From Pedobacter sp. PAMC26386 (GTDB taxonomy: Bacteria; Bacteroidota; Bacteroidia; Sphingobacteriales; Sphingobacteriaceae): DNA of 64,000 nucleotides. Location of the stretch: contig CP060294.1 of the NCBI GenBank assembly GCA_014302835.1, positions 4,732,774 through 4,796,773 on the forward strand, given 5' to 3'. The position numbers and the translations under genes were made by a program. This document shows, in pieces, positions 1 to 9,432 of the stretch (positions are counted from its first letter, which is position 1; each line of letters opens with the position of its first letter). The notes below the pieces were generated by a model. The model had not been told where the DNA came from. It did not search any database and saw only the letters and a list, made by a program, of their open reading frames with translations.

Positions 1-1180
1 AGTTTTAGCTTTTAGCGGAGGTTTAGATACTTCATTTTGCTGTATTCACCTGGCACAAGACCGTGGATTAGAAGTCCATTCAGTAATTGTCAACACAGGT
101 GGTTTTTCTGATGAAGAATTACAGGAAATTGAGAAAAGAGCTTACGCTTTAGGAGTTGCTTCTCACGCAGTAGTTGACGAAACTGCAAACTATTATGATG
201 GCTGTATTAAATACCTTGTATTTGGCAATGTATTGAAAAATGCAACTTATCCACTTTCTGTGAGTGCTGAGCGTGTAAGTCAGGCTACAGCAATTGCAAA
301 CTATGTAAAAAAGATTGGTGCTGATTACGTTGCTCACGGAAGTACCGGAGCAGGTAACGATCAGGTTCGTTTTGATATGATCTTTAATATTATCATTCCT
401 AACGTAGAGATTATCACACCAATCAGAGATTTGAAATTATCGCGCGAAGCGGAAATAGAATATTTAAGTAATCATGGAGTTGAATATAGTGCTGAAAAAG
501 CAAGATATTCTATCAACAAAGGGTTATGGGGTACTTCGGTAGGAGGAAAAGAAACTTTAACTTCTAATGAAACTTTACCAGAAGAAGCTTGGCCAACACA
601 GGTTACTGAAACTCAGAGCCGCAAAATTGAGCTTACTTTTGAAAAAGGAGAACTGGTTGCATTAGACGGTGAGCAGTTAGAGCCGGTAAAAGCGATTCAG
701 AAATTACAGGCAATTGCGCAACCTTATGGTATCGGACGTGATATCCATGTTGGTGATACCATTATTGGAATCAAAGGACGTGTAGGTTTTGAAGCAGCTG
801 CACCAATGGTGATCATCAAAGCACACCACACTTTAGAAAAACATACTTTAACTAAATGGCAGTTGTCATGGAAAGAGCAGTTATCTTCTTTTTACGGAAA
901 CTGGCTGCATGAAGGACAGTTTCACGATCCGATTATGCGCAATATTGAAGCTTTCTTAGCGGATACACAACACACTGTAAGCGGAAAAGTATTTGTAGAG
1001 CTGTTGCCTTACAGATTCCAGATTATTGGTATCGAATCTAAACATGATCTGATGAGCAATAAATTTGGAAGTTATGGAGAAATGAACAATGCATGGAGCG
1101 GTGAGGATGTTAAAGGATTCTCTAAAATATTTGGCAACCAGGTAATGATCTGGCATAAAGTGAACGGCAATGAAGATTAA
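1..1180 (+). CDS. argG: Argininosuccinate synthase, 5' end cut by window edge
   Basis: Joins citrulline and aspartate with ATP to make argininosuccinate, the penultimate step of arginine synthesis, in the cytoplasm. The frame is open from base 2, upstream of the first start-like codon at 233. The ATP-pyrophosphatase signature SGGLDTS is encoded at 14-34, so only about five N-terminal residues lie outside the window. A second family block, HGSTGAGNDQ, follows, and about 392 residues are visible, the usual length for the Bacteroidota-type enzyme. Its last codons overlap the argC start by 11 bases, so translation of the two is probably coupled. It is the first visible gene of the arg operon. Identification is secure. 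Confidence 0.96.
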   Translation, partial: VLAFSGGLDTSFCCIHLAQDRGLEVHSVIVNTGGFSDEELQEIEKRAYALGVASHAVVDETANYYDGCIKYLVFGNVLKNATYPLSVSAERVSQATAIANYVKKIGADYVAHGSTGAGNDQVRFDMIFNIIIPNVEIITPIRDLKLSREAEIEYLSNHGVEYSAEKARYSINKGLWGTSVGGKETLTSNETLPEEAWPTQVTETQSRKIELTFEKGELVALDGEQLEPVKAIQKLQAIAQPYGIGRDIHVGDTIIGIKGRVGFEAAAPMVIIKAHHTLEKHTLTKWQLSWKEQLSSFYGNWLHEGQFHDPIMRNIEAFLADTQHTVSGKVFVELLPYRFQIIGIESKHDLMSNKFGSYGEMNNAWSGEDVKGFSKIFGNQVMIWHKVNGNED

Positions 1181-2141
1181 AGCGGGTATAGTAGGTGGTG
1201 CCGGGTATACCGGTGGTGAAATGCTGCGTCTGTTAATCAATCATGACGGCGTAGAAATTGTATTTGTACACAGTAATAGTAATGGTGGAAACTTGGTTTC
1301 AAATGTTCATACTGATCTTTTAGGAGATACTGACCTGCGTTTTACAGACGAACTTTCTTCTGCCATTGACGTGCTTTTCTTGTGTGTAGGCCATGGTGAT
1401 GCGAAAAAATTCCTTGCTGAAAATCCTATTGCAGCAGGTATAAAAATAATAGATCTGAGTCAGGATTTCAGGTTGTCGGCAGCGGCAGGCAAGGACTGGA
1501 TCTATGGATTGCCTGAATTAAACAGAGCGCGCATTAAAACAGCTAATTTCGTTGCAAATCCGGGTTGTTTTGCAACTTGTATCCAACTGGCGTTATTGCC
1601 ACTGGCCGCAAAAGGGCTATTGAAAAATGAAGTACATATCAATGCAACGACCGGGTCAACAGGAGCGGGACAGGGGCTTGCAGCGACTTCTCATTTTAGC
1701 TGGCGTAATAATAATCTGTCTGTTTATAAAGCTTTCGAACATCAGCATCTGAACGAAATCGGACAGAGTTTATTACAGCTGGACAACGACTTTAACCAGG
1801 ACATGAATTTTATCCCGCAGCGCGGAGATTTTACCAGGGGAATTCTTGCTGCAGTTTATGTGGAAAGCGATTTAACAGCAGAACAGGCTGAGATGATTTA
1901 CGAAGATTATTATAGCGAACACCCATTTACCCACGTCAGCAAAAAAAATATCGACCTGAAACAAGTCGTGAATACGAACAAAGGGCTGGTACATGTAGAG
2001 AAACATGGTAAGAAGCTTTTAGTAATCAGTATTATAGATAATTTATTAAAAGGAGCAAGCGGACAGGCGGTACAGAATATGAATTTGATGTTTGGGTTAG
2101 ATGAACGGCAAGGTTTAAGACTTAAGGCAGCTGCATTTTAA
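1170..2141 (+). CDS. argC: N-acetyl(or N-succinyl)-gamma-glutamyl-phosphate reductase
   Basis: Reduces the N-acylated gamma-glutamyl phosphate to the semialdehyde with NADPH, the third step of ornithine synthesis. The N-terminus has the nucleotide-binding motif GGAGYTGGE (residues 9-17). The catalytic cysteine is C133 in NPGCFAT, and a second conserved block, STGAGQG, lies downstream. The protein has 323 residues, typical of the long-standing ArgC family. The ATG at 1170 overlaps the argG end, and argD follows after 18 bases. Whether the acyl group is acetyl or succinyl cannot be told from this gene; the argF' neighbour suggests succinyl. Confidence 0.95.
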   Translation: MKIKAGIVGGAGYTGGEMLRLLINHDGVEIVFVHSNSNGGNLVSNVHTDLLGDTDLRFTDELSSAIDVLFLCVGHGDAKKFLAENPIAAGIKIIDLSQDFRLSAAAGKDWIYGLPELNRARIKTANFVANPGCFATCIQLALLPLAAKGLLKNEVHINATTGSTGAGQGLAATSHFSWRNNNLSVYKAFEHQHLNEIGQSLLQLDNDFNQDMNFIPQRGDFTRGILAAVYVESDLTAEQAEMIYEDYYSEHPFTHVSKKNIDLKQVVNTNKGLVHVEKHGKKLLVISIIDNLLKGASGQAVQNMNLMFGLDERQGLRLKAAAF

Positions 2142-2204
2142 CAACAATCAAATTATTTTATGAATCTCCTGAGGTTTAAACCTGAGGTAAAAAGCTTTAA
2201 AAAG

Positions 2205-3338
2205 ATGAACTTATTCGATGTATACCCTTTAAATGATATAGAAATTGTTAAAGCCTCAGGCAGTACCGTATGGGATGCCAAAGGGCAGGAATACCTTGAC
2301 CTTTATGGCGGTCACGCTGTAATTTCTATCGGTCATACACATCCGCATTATGTAAAACGCTTAACCGATCAGTTAAACAAGGTCGGCTTTTACTCTAACT
2401 CTGTGAAAATACCTTTGCAGGTTGAACTAGCAGAGAAATTGGGGGAGGTGTCGGGAAAGGCTGATTTCCAGTTGTTTCTGTGTAATTCTGGTGCCGAAGC
2501 CAATGAAAATGCGTTAAAACTAGCTTCTTTCTATAATGGAAGAAAGAAAGTGATCGCTTTCAAAGGATCTTTCCACGGCAGAACTTCTCTGGCTGTTTCT
2601 GCAACTGATAATCCGAAGATTATTGCGCCGGTAAACAGTACGGATAATGTCGTTTTTCTGCCTTTCAATGATGAAGATGCTTTGAAACAGGCTTTTGCAG
2701 CTTATGGGGATGAGATCAGCTCGGTGATTATTGAGGGCATACAGGGTGTCGGAGGGATTAAAGAGGCTTCTGTAAGCTTTCTTCAGCTAATCCGTACTTT
2801 ATGCGATCAATATAATGCCGTTTATATCGCTGACAGTGTTCAATGTGGTTATGGAAGAACAGGACTGTTTTATTCTCATGATTACGCTGAAGTAAACGCA
2901 GACGTTTATACGATGGCTAAAGGAATGGGTAATGGGTTTCCGGTAGCAGCAATTTCTATTGCACCGAAATTTACACCATGGCATTCTATGCTAGGAACCA
3001 CTTTTGGTGGAAACCACCTGGCTTGTGCGGCTGCAATGGCGGTGCTTGAAATCATGGAACAAGATCAGCTGATGGGAAATGCAGCGAAAATAGGAGATTA
3101 CCTGATTACAGAACTTGAAAAAATTGAAGAAATTCGTGAAGTGAGAGGGCGTGGTTTAATGATTGGGATTGAACTTCCTGAAGAACTTTCACAGGTGAAA
3201 AAAAACCTGCTGTTTAAGCATTTTATTTTTACCGGTGAGGCTAAGCCTAATGTTATCCGATTATTGCCAGCACTTAATTTAACGAAAGAACACGCAGATC
3301 ACTTTTTAGAAAACTTTAAAATTGCTATAAAAGGATGA
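2205..3338 (+). CDS. argD: Acylornithine aminotransferase (class III PLP aminotransferase)
   Basis: Transfers an amino group from glutamate to the N-acylated glutamate semialdehyde to make N-acylornithine. Class III aminotransferase features are visible: SGAEANENALK for phosphate binding, SFHGRT, and the PLP lysine in TMAKGMGNG. The frame is open from an ATG at 2160, but the first 15 residues from there are not family-like. The product starting at 2205 (MNLFDVYPL) has the normal ArgD N-terminus and 377 residues, so that start is preferred. A perfect 12-bp palindrome (aggtttaaacct) and a CCTGAGG direct repeat lie between the two starts. The stop overlaps the argF' start by 4 bases (ATGA), a sign of coupled translation. 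Confidence 0.92.
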   Translation: MNLFDVYPLNDIEIVKASGSTVWDAKGQEYLDLYGGHAVISIGHTHPHYVKRLTDQLNKVGFYSNSVKIPLQVELAEKLGEVSGKADFQLFLCNSGAEANENALKLASFYNGRKKVIAFKGSFHGRTSLAVSATDNPKIIAPVNSTDNVVFLPFNDEDALKQAFAAYGDEISSVIIEGIQGVGGIKEASVSFLQLIRTLCDQYNAVYIADSVQCGYGRTGLFYSHDYAEVNADVYTMAKGMGNGFPVAAISIAPKFTPWHSMLGTTFGGNHLACAAAMAVLEIMEQDQLMGNAAKIGDYLITELEKIEEIREVRGRGLMIGIELPEELSQVKKNLLFKHFIFTGEAKPNVIRLLPALNLTKEHADHFLENFKIAIKG

Positions 3339-4300
3339 ACCAATTCACTTCAGTAAATGATGTTGAAGACATCGGCCAATTGGTAAAGGATGCTCTCGCA
3401 TTAAAAAACAACCCCTATGCAGATCAGCAGCTAGGGAAAAATAAAACTCTTGGACTGGTTTTTCTGAACCCAAGCCTGCGTACCCGTTTAAGTACGCAGA
3501 AAGCTGCCATCAACTTAGGAATGAGCGTGATGGTGATGAATATGGATAAAGAAGGCTGGGCACTGGAAACTGAAGATGGAGTGGTGATGAATGGCAGCAC
3601 CGCGGAACATATACGTGAAGCAGCGGCTGTAATGGGGCAGTATTGTGATATTCTTGGACTTCGTTCTTTTCCAAAACTTGTGAATAGAGAAGAAGATTAT
3701 AACGAAGATTTCTTCAATAAATTTATCAAATATTGCGGTGTACCTGTCGTAAGTCTGGAAAGTGCAACCCGTCACCCCTTACAAAGTCTGGCTGATTTGG
3801 TAACGATCAAAGAAACCTGGAAAGGGCTTGCGAAACCTAAAGTCGTTTTAGCCTGGGCACCGCATATTAAGGCTTTGCCACAAGCGGTCCCTAATTCTTT
3901 TGCAGAATGGATGTGCAAAGCACAGCAGGAAGATTTGCTTGATTTTACAATTGTACAGCCTGAAGGGTATGAACTTTCTGAAGATTTTACACCAGGTGCC
4001 CACATTATCCATAACCTGGAGGAAGCATTATCAGGTGCAGATTATATTTATGTAAAAAACTGGTCGAGTTATAAAGAATACGGTAAAATATTGCCTTATC
4101 CGGAAGGATGGATGCTAACTAATGAACTTTTAGAAGGGACAAATAATGCGAAAGTGATGCATTGTTTACCAGTTAGAAGAGACTTAGAGCTTTCATCTGA
4201 GGTGTTGGACGGGCCAAATTCTTTAGTGATCCATGAGGCGGGAAATAGGTTATGGGCGGCACAGGCAGTTTTGAAAGGTCTGTTACAAAAGCTATCTTAG
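3335..4300 (+). CDS. argF': N-acylornithine carbamoyltransferase (ArgF' type)
   Basis: Transfers a carbamoyl group from carbamoyl phosphate to N-acylornithine instead of free ornithine, the variant route found in Bacteroidota and Xanthomonads. The carbamoyl-phosphate site is FLNPSLRTRLST, and HCLPVRR is the second family block. The protein has 321 residues. In this family the residue before EH in the loop at residues 88-92 decides substrate: Glu in the acetylornithine enzyme and Pro in the Bacteroides fragilis succinylornithine enzyme. Here the loop reads STAEH, with Ala90. That argues against an acetylornithine enzyme and weakly favours succinylornithine, but this alignment was made from memory. 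Confidence 0.9.
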   Translation: MNQFTSVNDVEDIGQLVKDALALKNNPYADQQLGKNKTLGLVFLNPSLRTRLSTQKAAINLGMSVMVMNMDKEGWALETEDGVVMNGSTAEHIREAAAVMGQYCDILGLRSFPKLVNREEDYNEDFFNKFIKYCGVPVVSLESATRHPLQSLADLVTIKETWKGLAKPKVVLAWAPHIKALPQAVPNSFAEWMCKAQQEDLLDFTIVQPEGYELSEDFTPGAHIIHNLEEALSGADYIYVKNWSSYKEYGKILPYPEGWMLTNELLEGTNNAKVMHCLPVRRDLELSSEVLDGPNSLVIHEAGNRLWAAQAVLKGLLQKLS

Positions 4301-4369
4301 GAGGGCTTGACAGATCGCTCAAAATAACGCTCCAGAAGGCTCTAAACCGTTATAAACCGATATGATCTT

Positions 4370-5329
4370 ATGAAAAGAATCACCCTTTTGTTTTGTGTGC
4401 TACTCTTTACCACACTCTCCTTTGCACAACAGAAAACTATAGACAGCTTTACTGATGGTAAATTTATTACCGTCAATGGAGCCAAATTATGGGTAGTAAC
4501 GGTTGGGCAGGGCGATCCAATTATCTTTATTGCTGGTGGGCCCGGTGGTGCGCATCCGGGATTGAGAAGTTTTGATCCTTTAGCAGATGCCAATCATCAG
4601 TTAATTTATTTTGATGGATTCGGAAGAGGGAAATCAGATACGGCAAAAGTAGTCTCAGATTATAGTTTGCAAAGAGATATTGAAGATATAGAAGGTTTAA
4701 GGAAAGCATTGAAGCTAAATAAAGTATCTCTTTTAGGACATTCTTACGGAGGTTTAGTCGCGCAAGGATATGCTATTAAATATCCAAACAATGTGAGCCA
4801 CCTGATTCTGGCCAATACTTTTCACAGTTATGTGATGTGGCAGGAAAATGATGATAATTCTAACCATGAGATTAAAACGAACTATCCGGAAGTCTGGGCC
4901 GATCTGATGAAAATCAGGGAGCAGGGTGCCGTTTCAAGTGATGCTGCACATCAGGACATTTACGGAAGAGTTCCTTATGGCTTTTTATACGCTTATAACC
5001 CTGACAAATTTGTTAGCAGAGGCAGAAAACCTTATCCAAATAGTATGAATATTAAACTGTACTATCAAATGGTAGGCAGAGATGGTGATTTTTATGTGGG
5101 CAGTGATATCGGAACTTTTGATTTCAGGAAACAACTGAAGGATTTAAAAATGCCAATATTGATTGTTGGTGGTCGTTTCGATAGAGTGGCTATACCCTGG
5201 ATGATGGTTAAATACAAAGAATACTGTCCGCAGGCACAATTTGTTATGTTTGAGAAATCAGGACACAATCCTCAGGTAGAAGAACCGGAAAAAGAATTTC
5301 CAATCATTAACGAGTTCCTTAAGAAATAA
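4370..5329 (+). CDS. Secreted alpha/beta hydrolase, proline iminopeptidase-like
   Basis: An alpha/beta-hydrolase exported from the cytoplasm. The N-terminus is a clear signal peptide with cleavage near SFAQQ (about residue 20). The oxyanion block GGPGGAHPG is the form seen in proline iminopeptidases (S33 family). The nucleophile elbow is GHSYGG, the acid is probably in GGRFDRVA, and the histidine is in KSGHNPQ. The protein has 319 residues. It sits inside the arginine operon, 69 bases after argF' and only 3 bases before argB, so it is co-transcribed with both. A periplasmic peptidase or esterase is an odd partner for arginine synthesis; scavenging of proline- or arginine-containing peptides is one possible link. 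Substrate unknown. Confidence 0.8.
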   Translation: MKRITLLFCVLLFTTLSFAQQKTIDSFTDGKFITVNGAKLWVVTVGQGDPIIFIAGGPGGAHPGLRSFDPLADANHQLIYFDGFGRGKSDTAKVVSDYSLQRDIEDIEGLRKALKLNKVSLLGHSYGGLVAQGYAIKYPNNVSHLILANTFHSYVMWQENDDNSNHEIKTNYPEVWADLMKIREQGAVSSDAAHQDIYGRVPYGFLYAYNPDKFVSRGRKPYPNSMNIKLYYQMVGRDGDFYVGSDIGTFDFRKQLKDLKMPILIVGGRFDRVAIPWMMVKYKEYCPQAQFVMFEKSGHNPQVEEPEKEFPIINEFLKK

Positions 5330-5332
5330 AGA

Positions 5333-6121
5333 ATGAAGCAGCTAACGGTCATAAAGATAGGTGGAAATGTAATTGATAATGCGGAGAAACTAAACCAGTT
5401 TCTGGTTGATTTTACAGCTTTGCCAGGAGATAAGATTTTGATTCACGGGGGGGGTAAAATTGCGACAGAATTAGGTACGTCTCTGGGTATTGAGCCTAAA
5501 CTGGTAGACGGTAGAAGGATTACAGATATTGAAACCCTCCGTATAGTGACTATGGTTTATGCGGGGCTGATTAATAAAAATATGGTTGCGCAGTTACAGG
5601 CCAGAGGATGTAATGCGATTGGATTGAGTGGTGCTGATGGAAATGTAATTAAGGCGGTAAAACGTCCGGTCAAAGAGATCGATTATGGTTTTGTAGGTGA
5701 TTTGGATGAAAAATCCGTATCAGTTAATACATTAGGCAGCTTGCTGAAAAGTGGTCTTATCCCCGTTTTATGTGCAATTACACATGATGGAGACAGCCAG
5801 TTATTGAATACAAATGCAGATACGATCGCTTCGGCCGTTGCTGTGGCGATGTCTGCTGTTTATGAGACCCGTCTGGTTTACTGTTTTGAGAAGAAAGGTG
5901 TTTTGCGTGATGTGGAAGATGAACAGTCGCTGGTTACAGAAATCAAAAGAGAGGATTTTGAAAGCTTACAAACCGAAGGCGTGGTTTCAGGAGGGATGAT
6001 CCCTAAACTACACAATGCATTTGAAGCCATCGGACAAGGAGTGAAAGCAGTCTATATAGGCAAGGCAGATGAATTACCACAACTGGATACACAGGGTTTC
6101 GGAACCCGGTTAATAGATTAA
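5333..6121 (+). CDS. argB: Acetylglutamate (acylglutamate) kinase
   Basis: Phosphorylates the gamma-carboxyl of N-acylglutamate with ATP, the second step of ornithine synthesis. The family blocks are KIGGNVID at residues 7-14, IHGGGKIATELG around residue 37, and NTNADTIASAVA near the middle of the protein. At 262 residues it matches the short, arginine-insensitive ArgB form; it lacks the N-terminal helix linked to arginine feedback, so feedback control may act elsewhere. The ATG at 5333 follows the hydrolase stop by 3 bases, and proC follows by 1 base, so the genes form a tight operon. Confidence 0.94.
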   Translation: MKQLTVIKIGGNVIDNAEKLNQFLVDFTALPGDKILIHGGGKIATELGTSLGIEPKLVDGRRITDIETLRIVTMVYAGLINKNMVAQLQARGCNAIGLSGADGNVIKAVKRPVKEIDYGFVGDLDEKSVSVNTLGSLLKSGLIPVLCAITHDGDSQLLNTNADTIASAVAVAMSAVYETRLVYCFEKKGVLRDVEDEQSLVTEIKREDFESLQTEGVVSGGMIPKLHNAFEAIGQGVKAVYIGKADELPQLDTQGFGTRLID

Positions 6122-6122
6122 T

Positions 6123-6941
6123 ATGGGAAAGTTTACAAGAAAGATAGCCATACTGGGCAGCGGAAATATTGGTATTTCACTGGCAAAAGGGTTAGTTAAA
6201 GCGAATTATGTTCGGGCTGGCCAGATTACATTAACCAGGAGAACTTTAAGTCATCTGACGAGCTATGCCGCTCTTGGCTACCAGATCAGTGCAGATAATG
6301 CTGCGGCTGTAGCAGATTCGGATGTGATAGTACTGGCTGTTTTGCCCCAGCAGCTTAATCAGCTGATGGAGCAAATTGCGGGTGTAATTGATGCAAAGAG
6401 ACATGTGATTATTTCCGTTGCTTCGGGTGTAAGCTGTGCCGCTATCCGTGAAAAACTTGGTGATAACCTGGAAGTGATTCGCGCGATGCCTAATACAGCC
6501 ATCGCAATTGGCCAGTCTATGACCTGTGTTGCTACAGATAATGCTTCAGCAGAACATATTGCGGAAGTATCCACTATGTTTGAAACGGTTGGTGCTGTGG
6601 TGAAAATCAACGAAGATCTGATGACTGCTGCAACGGCATTATGTGCTTGTGGTATTGCCTTCTTTTTAAGAGGGATTCGTGCAGCTTCGCAGGGTGGGGT
6701 AGAAATTGGTTTCCATGCAGATGAGGCACTTAAAATGGCTGTTCAAACTGCAAAAGGAGCTGCGGATTTACTCTTACAGATGCAATCCCATCCAGAGCAG
6801 GAAATTGATAAAGTAACTTCGCCAAAGGGATGTACCATTGTCGGTTTGAATGAAATGGAGCACAATGGATTCAGTTCATCCCTGATTAAAGGCATTAAGC
6901 TTTCGGCTATAAAAGCCGGGGCATTATATACAAAAGAATAA
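6123..6941 (+). CDS. proC: Pyrroline-5-carboxylate reductase
   Basis: Reduces 1-pyrroline-5-carboxylate to proline with NAD(P)H, in the cytoplasm. A Rossmann motif (AILGSGNIGISLAKGL) starts at about residue 9. The signature region near residue 225 includes VTSPKGCT followed by a conserved LNEMEHNGF block. At 272 residues the length is normal for ProC. Its place between argB and argE, with gaps of 1 and 3 bases, means proline and arginine synthesis share one transcript here; both use glutamate semialdehyde chemistry. Confidence 0.94.
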   Translation: MGKFTRKIAILGSGNIGISLAKGLVKANYVRAGQITLTRRTLSHLTSYAALGYQISADNAAAVADSDVIVLAVLPQQLNQLMEQIAGVIDAKRHVIISVASGVSCAAIREKLGDNLEVIRAMPNTAIAIGQSMTCVATDNASAEHIAEVSTMFETVGAVVKINEDLMTAATALCACGIAFFLRGIRAASQGGVEIGFHADEALKMAVQTAKGAADLLLQMQSHPEQEIDKVTSPKGCTIVGLNEMEHNGFSSSLIKGIKLSAIKAGALYTKE

Positions 6942-6944
6942 ATT

Positions 6945-8012
6945 ATGATAGAGACGCTGCAAAAAGATAGTTTAGAATTGTTAAAGAATTTGATCAGTAT
7001 TCAATCCTTCAGTAAAGAAGAGGAGAAAACTGCTGATCTGATTGGGCAATTTTTGCAGGAAAGAGGAATTAAAATACACCGTAAACTGAATAATATCTGG
7101 GCTTACAATAAGCATTTTGATGCGGGTAAGCCAACCGTACTTTTAAATTCGCACCATGATACGGTAAAACCGAATAGCGGTTATACGAGAGATCCTTATG
7201 TGCCAGAAATAGAAGACGGAAAATTATACGGACTGGGAAGTAATGATGCAGGAGGCTGTTTAGTCTCATTGATTGCAACTTTCCTTTATTTTTATGAGCA
7301 GGAAGATCTTGCTTATAATATCTGTTTAGCAGCAACCGCTGAAGAAGAAATATCTGGGAATAATGGTCTGGAATTAGTGATTCCTGATTTGGGTGAACTG
7401 GAATTTGCGATTGTTGGTGAACCCACAGAAATGCAGCTTGCAATTGCCGAAAGAGGTTTATTAGTGCTGGATTGTACTGTTACCGGAAAAGCTGGTCATG
7501 CGGCGAGAGAAGAGGGGAATAATGCAATCTATAAAGCATTAAAAGATATTGACTGGTTTAGAAATTATCGTTTTGCAAAAGTATCAGATGTATTCGGCCC
7601 TTTGAAAATGTCGGTGACGATCATCAATGCCGGATCTCAGCATAATGTTGTCCCAGCAGCCTGTACTTTCACGGTTGATGTGCGTGTAACAGATGCTTAC
7701 AGCAATGAAGAAGTACTGCGGATTATCCGGACCAATGTAGATTGTGATGTAAAAGCAAGGTCTGTCCGGTTAAAGCCTTCATCAATCGATAGGGAGCATC
7801 CGCTGGTTCAGTCTGGTATTGCATTGGGAAGAACAACTTACGGTTCTCCAACTACCTCTGATCAGGCTTTATTAAGTATTCCCTCTGTCAAAGTAGGTCC
7901 AGGCGATTCTGCCCGTTCGCATATGGCAGATGAATATGTATTTGTAAAAGAGATTGCTGAAGGCATACAGTTATACATTGATCTGCTGAAACCGGTGATT
8001 AACGGAAAGTAA
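6945..8012 (+). CDS. argE: M20-family deacylase, ArgE-type
   Basis: Most likely removes the acyl group from the carbamoylated or ornithine intermediate, which is needed because the pathway runs on acylated compounds. M20 metallopeptidase features are present: the first metal ligand in LNSHHDTV, the bridging Asp in GSNDAGG, and the catalytic Glu pair in TAEEEISG. A dimerisation domain follows (residues about 175-285), starting at GKAGHAA. The protein has 355 residues. It lies 3 bases after proC and 63 bases before argH. Family members differ in acyl preference (acetyl, succinyl, and lysine-pathway analogues), so the exact substrate is inferred from the operon. Confidence 0.87.
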   Translation: MIETLQKDSLELLKNLISIQSFSKEEEKTADLIGQFLQERGIKIHRKLNNIWAYNKHFDAGKPTVLLNSHHDTVKPNSGYTRDPYVPEIEDGKLYGLGSNDAGGCLVSLIATFLYFYEQEDLAYNICLAATAEEEISGNNGLELVIPDLGELEFAIVGEPTEMQLAIAERGLLVLDCTVTGKAGHAAREEGNNAIYKALKDIDWFRNYRFAKVSDVFGPLKMSVTIINAGSQHNVVPAACTFTVDVRVTDAYSNEEVLRIIRTNVDCDVKARSVRLKPSSIDREHPLVQSGIALGRTTYGSPTTSDQALLSIPSVKVGPGDSARSHMADEYVFVKEIAEGIQLYIDLLKPVINGK

Positions 8013-8075
8013 ATAACTGGCATTAGCCAGCCTGACATTTGCGCTTTAAGGCGCGTTTTATAATTTGAATATACA

Positions 8076-9407
8076 ATGAAGATCTGGCAAAAAAATATAG
8101 AAGTAAATAAAAGTATTGAGAGTTTTACTGTAGGCAAAGACAGGGAACTGGATTTACAAATGGCAGCTTTTGATGTGTTAGGGTCCCTTGCACATGTAGA
8201 AATGTTGGAAAGTATTGGTTTACTGACCGCTGCTGAATTGGCTGAAATACAAAAGGAACTGAAGAATATTTACGCTGAAATTGAAGCTGGAGAATTTAAA
8301 ATCGAGGATACGGTTGAAGATGTCCATTCACAGGTTGAATGGCTGCTGACGCAGCGTATCGGCGAAGCGGGTAAAAAGATTCATAGCGGCAGATCACGTA
8401 ATGACCAGGTTTTAGTAGATCTGAAATTGTTTTTCAGAGATAGAATTGAAGAAATGGTTGGCAATTCTGCGGTCTTATTTCAACAGTTGATAGCTTTAAG
8501 CAATACGCATAAAGATAAATTATTGCCGGGCTACACACACTTACAGATCGCAATGCCTTCTTCTTTTGGGCTTTGGTTCGGCGCTTACGCAGAAAGTTTG
8601 GTTGATGATATGGAAATGATGCTTGCAGCCTGGAAAATCTGCAACAAGAATCCTTTAGGTTCTGCTGCGGGTTATGGCTCGTCTTTCCCATTAAACAGAA
8701 CGATGACGACTAACCTTTTAGGTTTTGAAAACCTGAATTATAATGTGGTTTATGCGCAAATGGGCAGAGGGAAAACAGAAAGGATACTGGCTCAGGCTAT
8801 GTCATCTGTGGCAGCAACTCTGGCTAAAATGGCTATGGATGTTTGTTTGTTTATCAATCAGAATTTTGGTTTTATCAAATTTCCGGACGAGCTGACAACG
8901 GGTTCGAGCATTATGCCGCATAAAAAGAATCCGGATGTATTTGAATTGATCCGTTCCAGGTGTAATAAGATTCAGGCATTGCCGAACGAAATTGCTATGA
9001 TGACTACTAATCTGCCTTCAGGCTATCATCGTGACCTGCAATTGTTAAAAGAGAATCTTTTCCCTTCTATCGTTTCTTTAAATGAATGTCTGGAAATGAC
9101 CACATACATGTTACAGCATATCTCTTTGAAAGATGATATTCTGGCGGATAAAAAGTACGCATATCTATTTAGTGTTGAGGTTGTTAATGATATGGCTTTA
9201 AAGGGAGTTCCTTTTAGAGAAGCTTATCAGATAGTAGGAGAGACGATTGAAAATGGTACCTTTGTACCGGGAGTTAAGGTAAATCATACGCATGAAGGTA
9301 GCATAGGAAATCTATGTAATCCTGAAATTGAAGGAATGATGGAGACTATTCTCGACCAGTTTAATTTTGAAAAAACGAAGTCAGCTATTCAAAGCTTGCT
9401 GGCTTAA
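8076..9407 (+). CDS. argH: Argininosuccinate lyase
   Basis: Splits argininosuccinate to arginine and fumarate, the last step of the pathway. The superfamily signature GSSIMPHKKNPD is present near residue 283, with the N-terminal SGRSRNDQV block and the TPGYTHLQ-like block LPGYTHLQIAMP. The 443-residue length is normal for the family. The gene starts 63 bases after argE, so it probably still belongs to the operon. Confidence 0.96.
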   Translation: MKIWQKNIEVNKSIESFTVGKDRELDLQMAAFDVLGSLAHVEMLESIGLLTAAELAEIQKELKNIYAEIEAGEFKIEDTVEDVHSQVEWLLTQRIGEAGKKIHSGRSRNDQVLVDLKLFFRDRIEEMVGNSAVLFQQLIALSNTHKDKLLPGYTHLQIAMPSSFGLWFGAYAESLVDDMEMMLAAWKICNKNPLGSAAGYGSSFPLNRTMTTNLLGFENLNYNVVYAQMGRGKTERILAQAMSSVAATLAKMAMDVCLFINQNFGFIKFPDELTTGSSIMPHKKNPDVFELIRSRCNKIQALPNEIAMMTTNLPSGYHRDLQLLKENLFPSIVSLNECLEMTTYMLQHISLKDDILADKKYAYLFSVEVVNDMALKGVPFREAYQIVGETIENGTFVPGVKVNHTHEGSIGNLCNPEIEGMMETILDQFNFEKTKSAIQSLLA

Positions 9408-9432
9408 TTCTAACCATTAATATATTAAAAAC

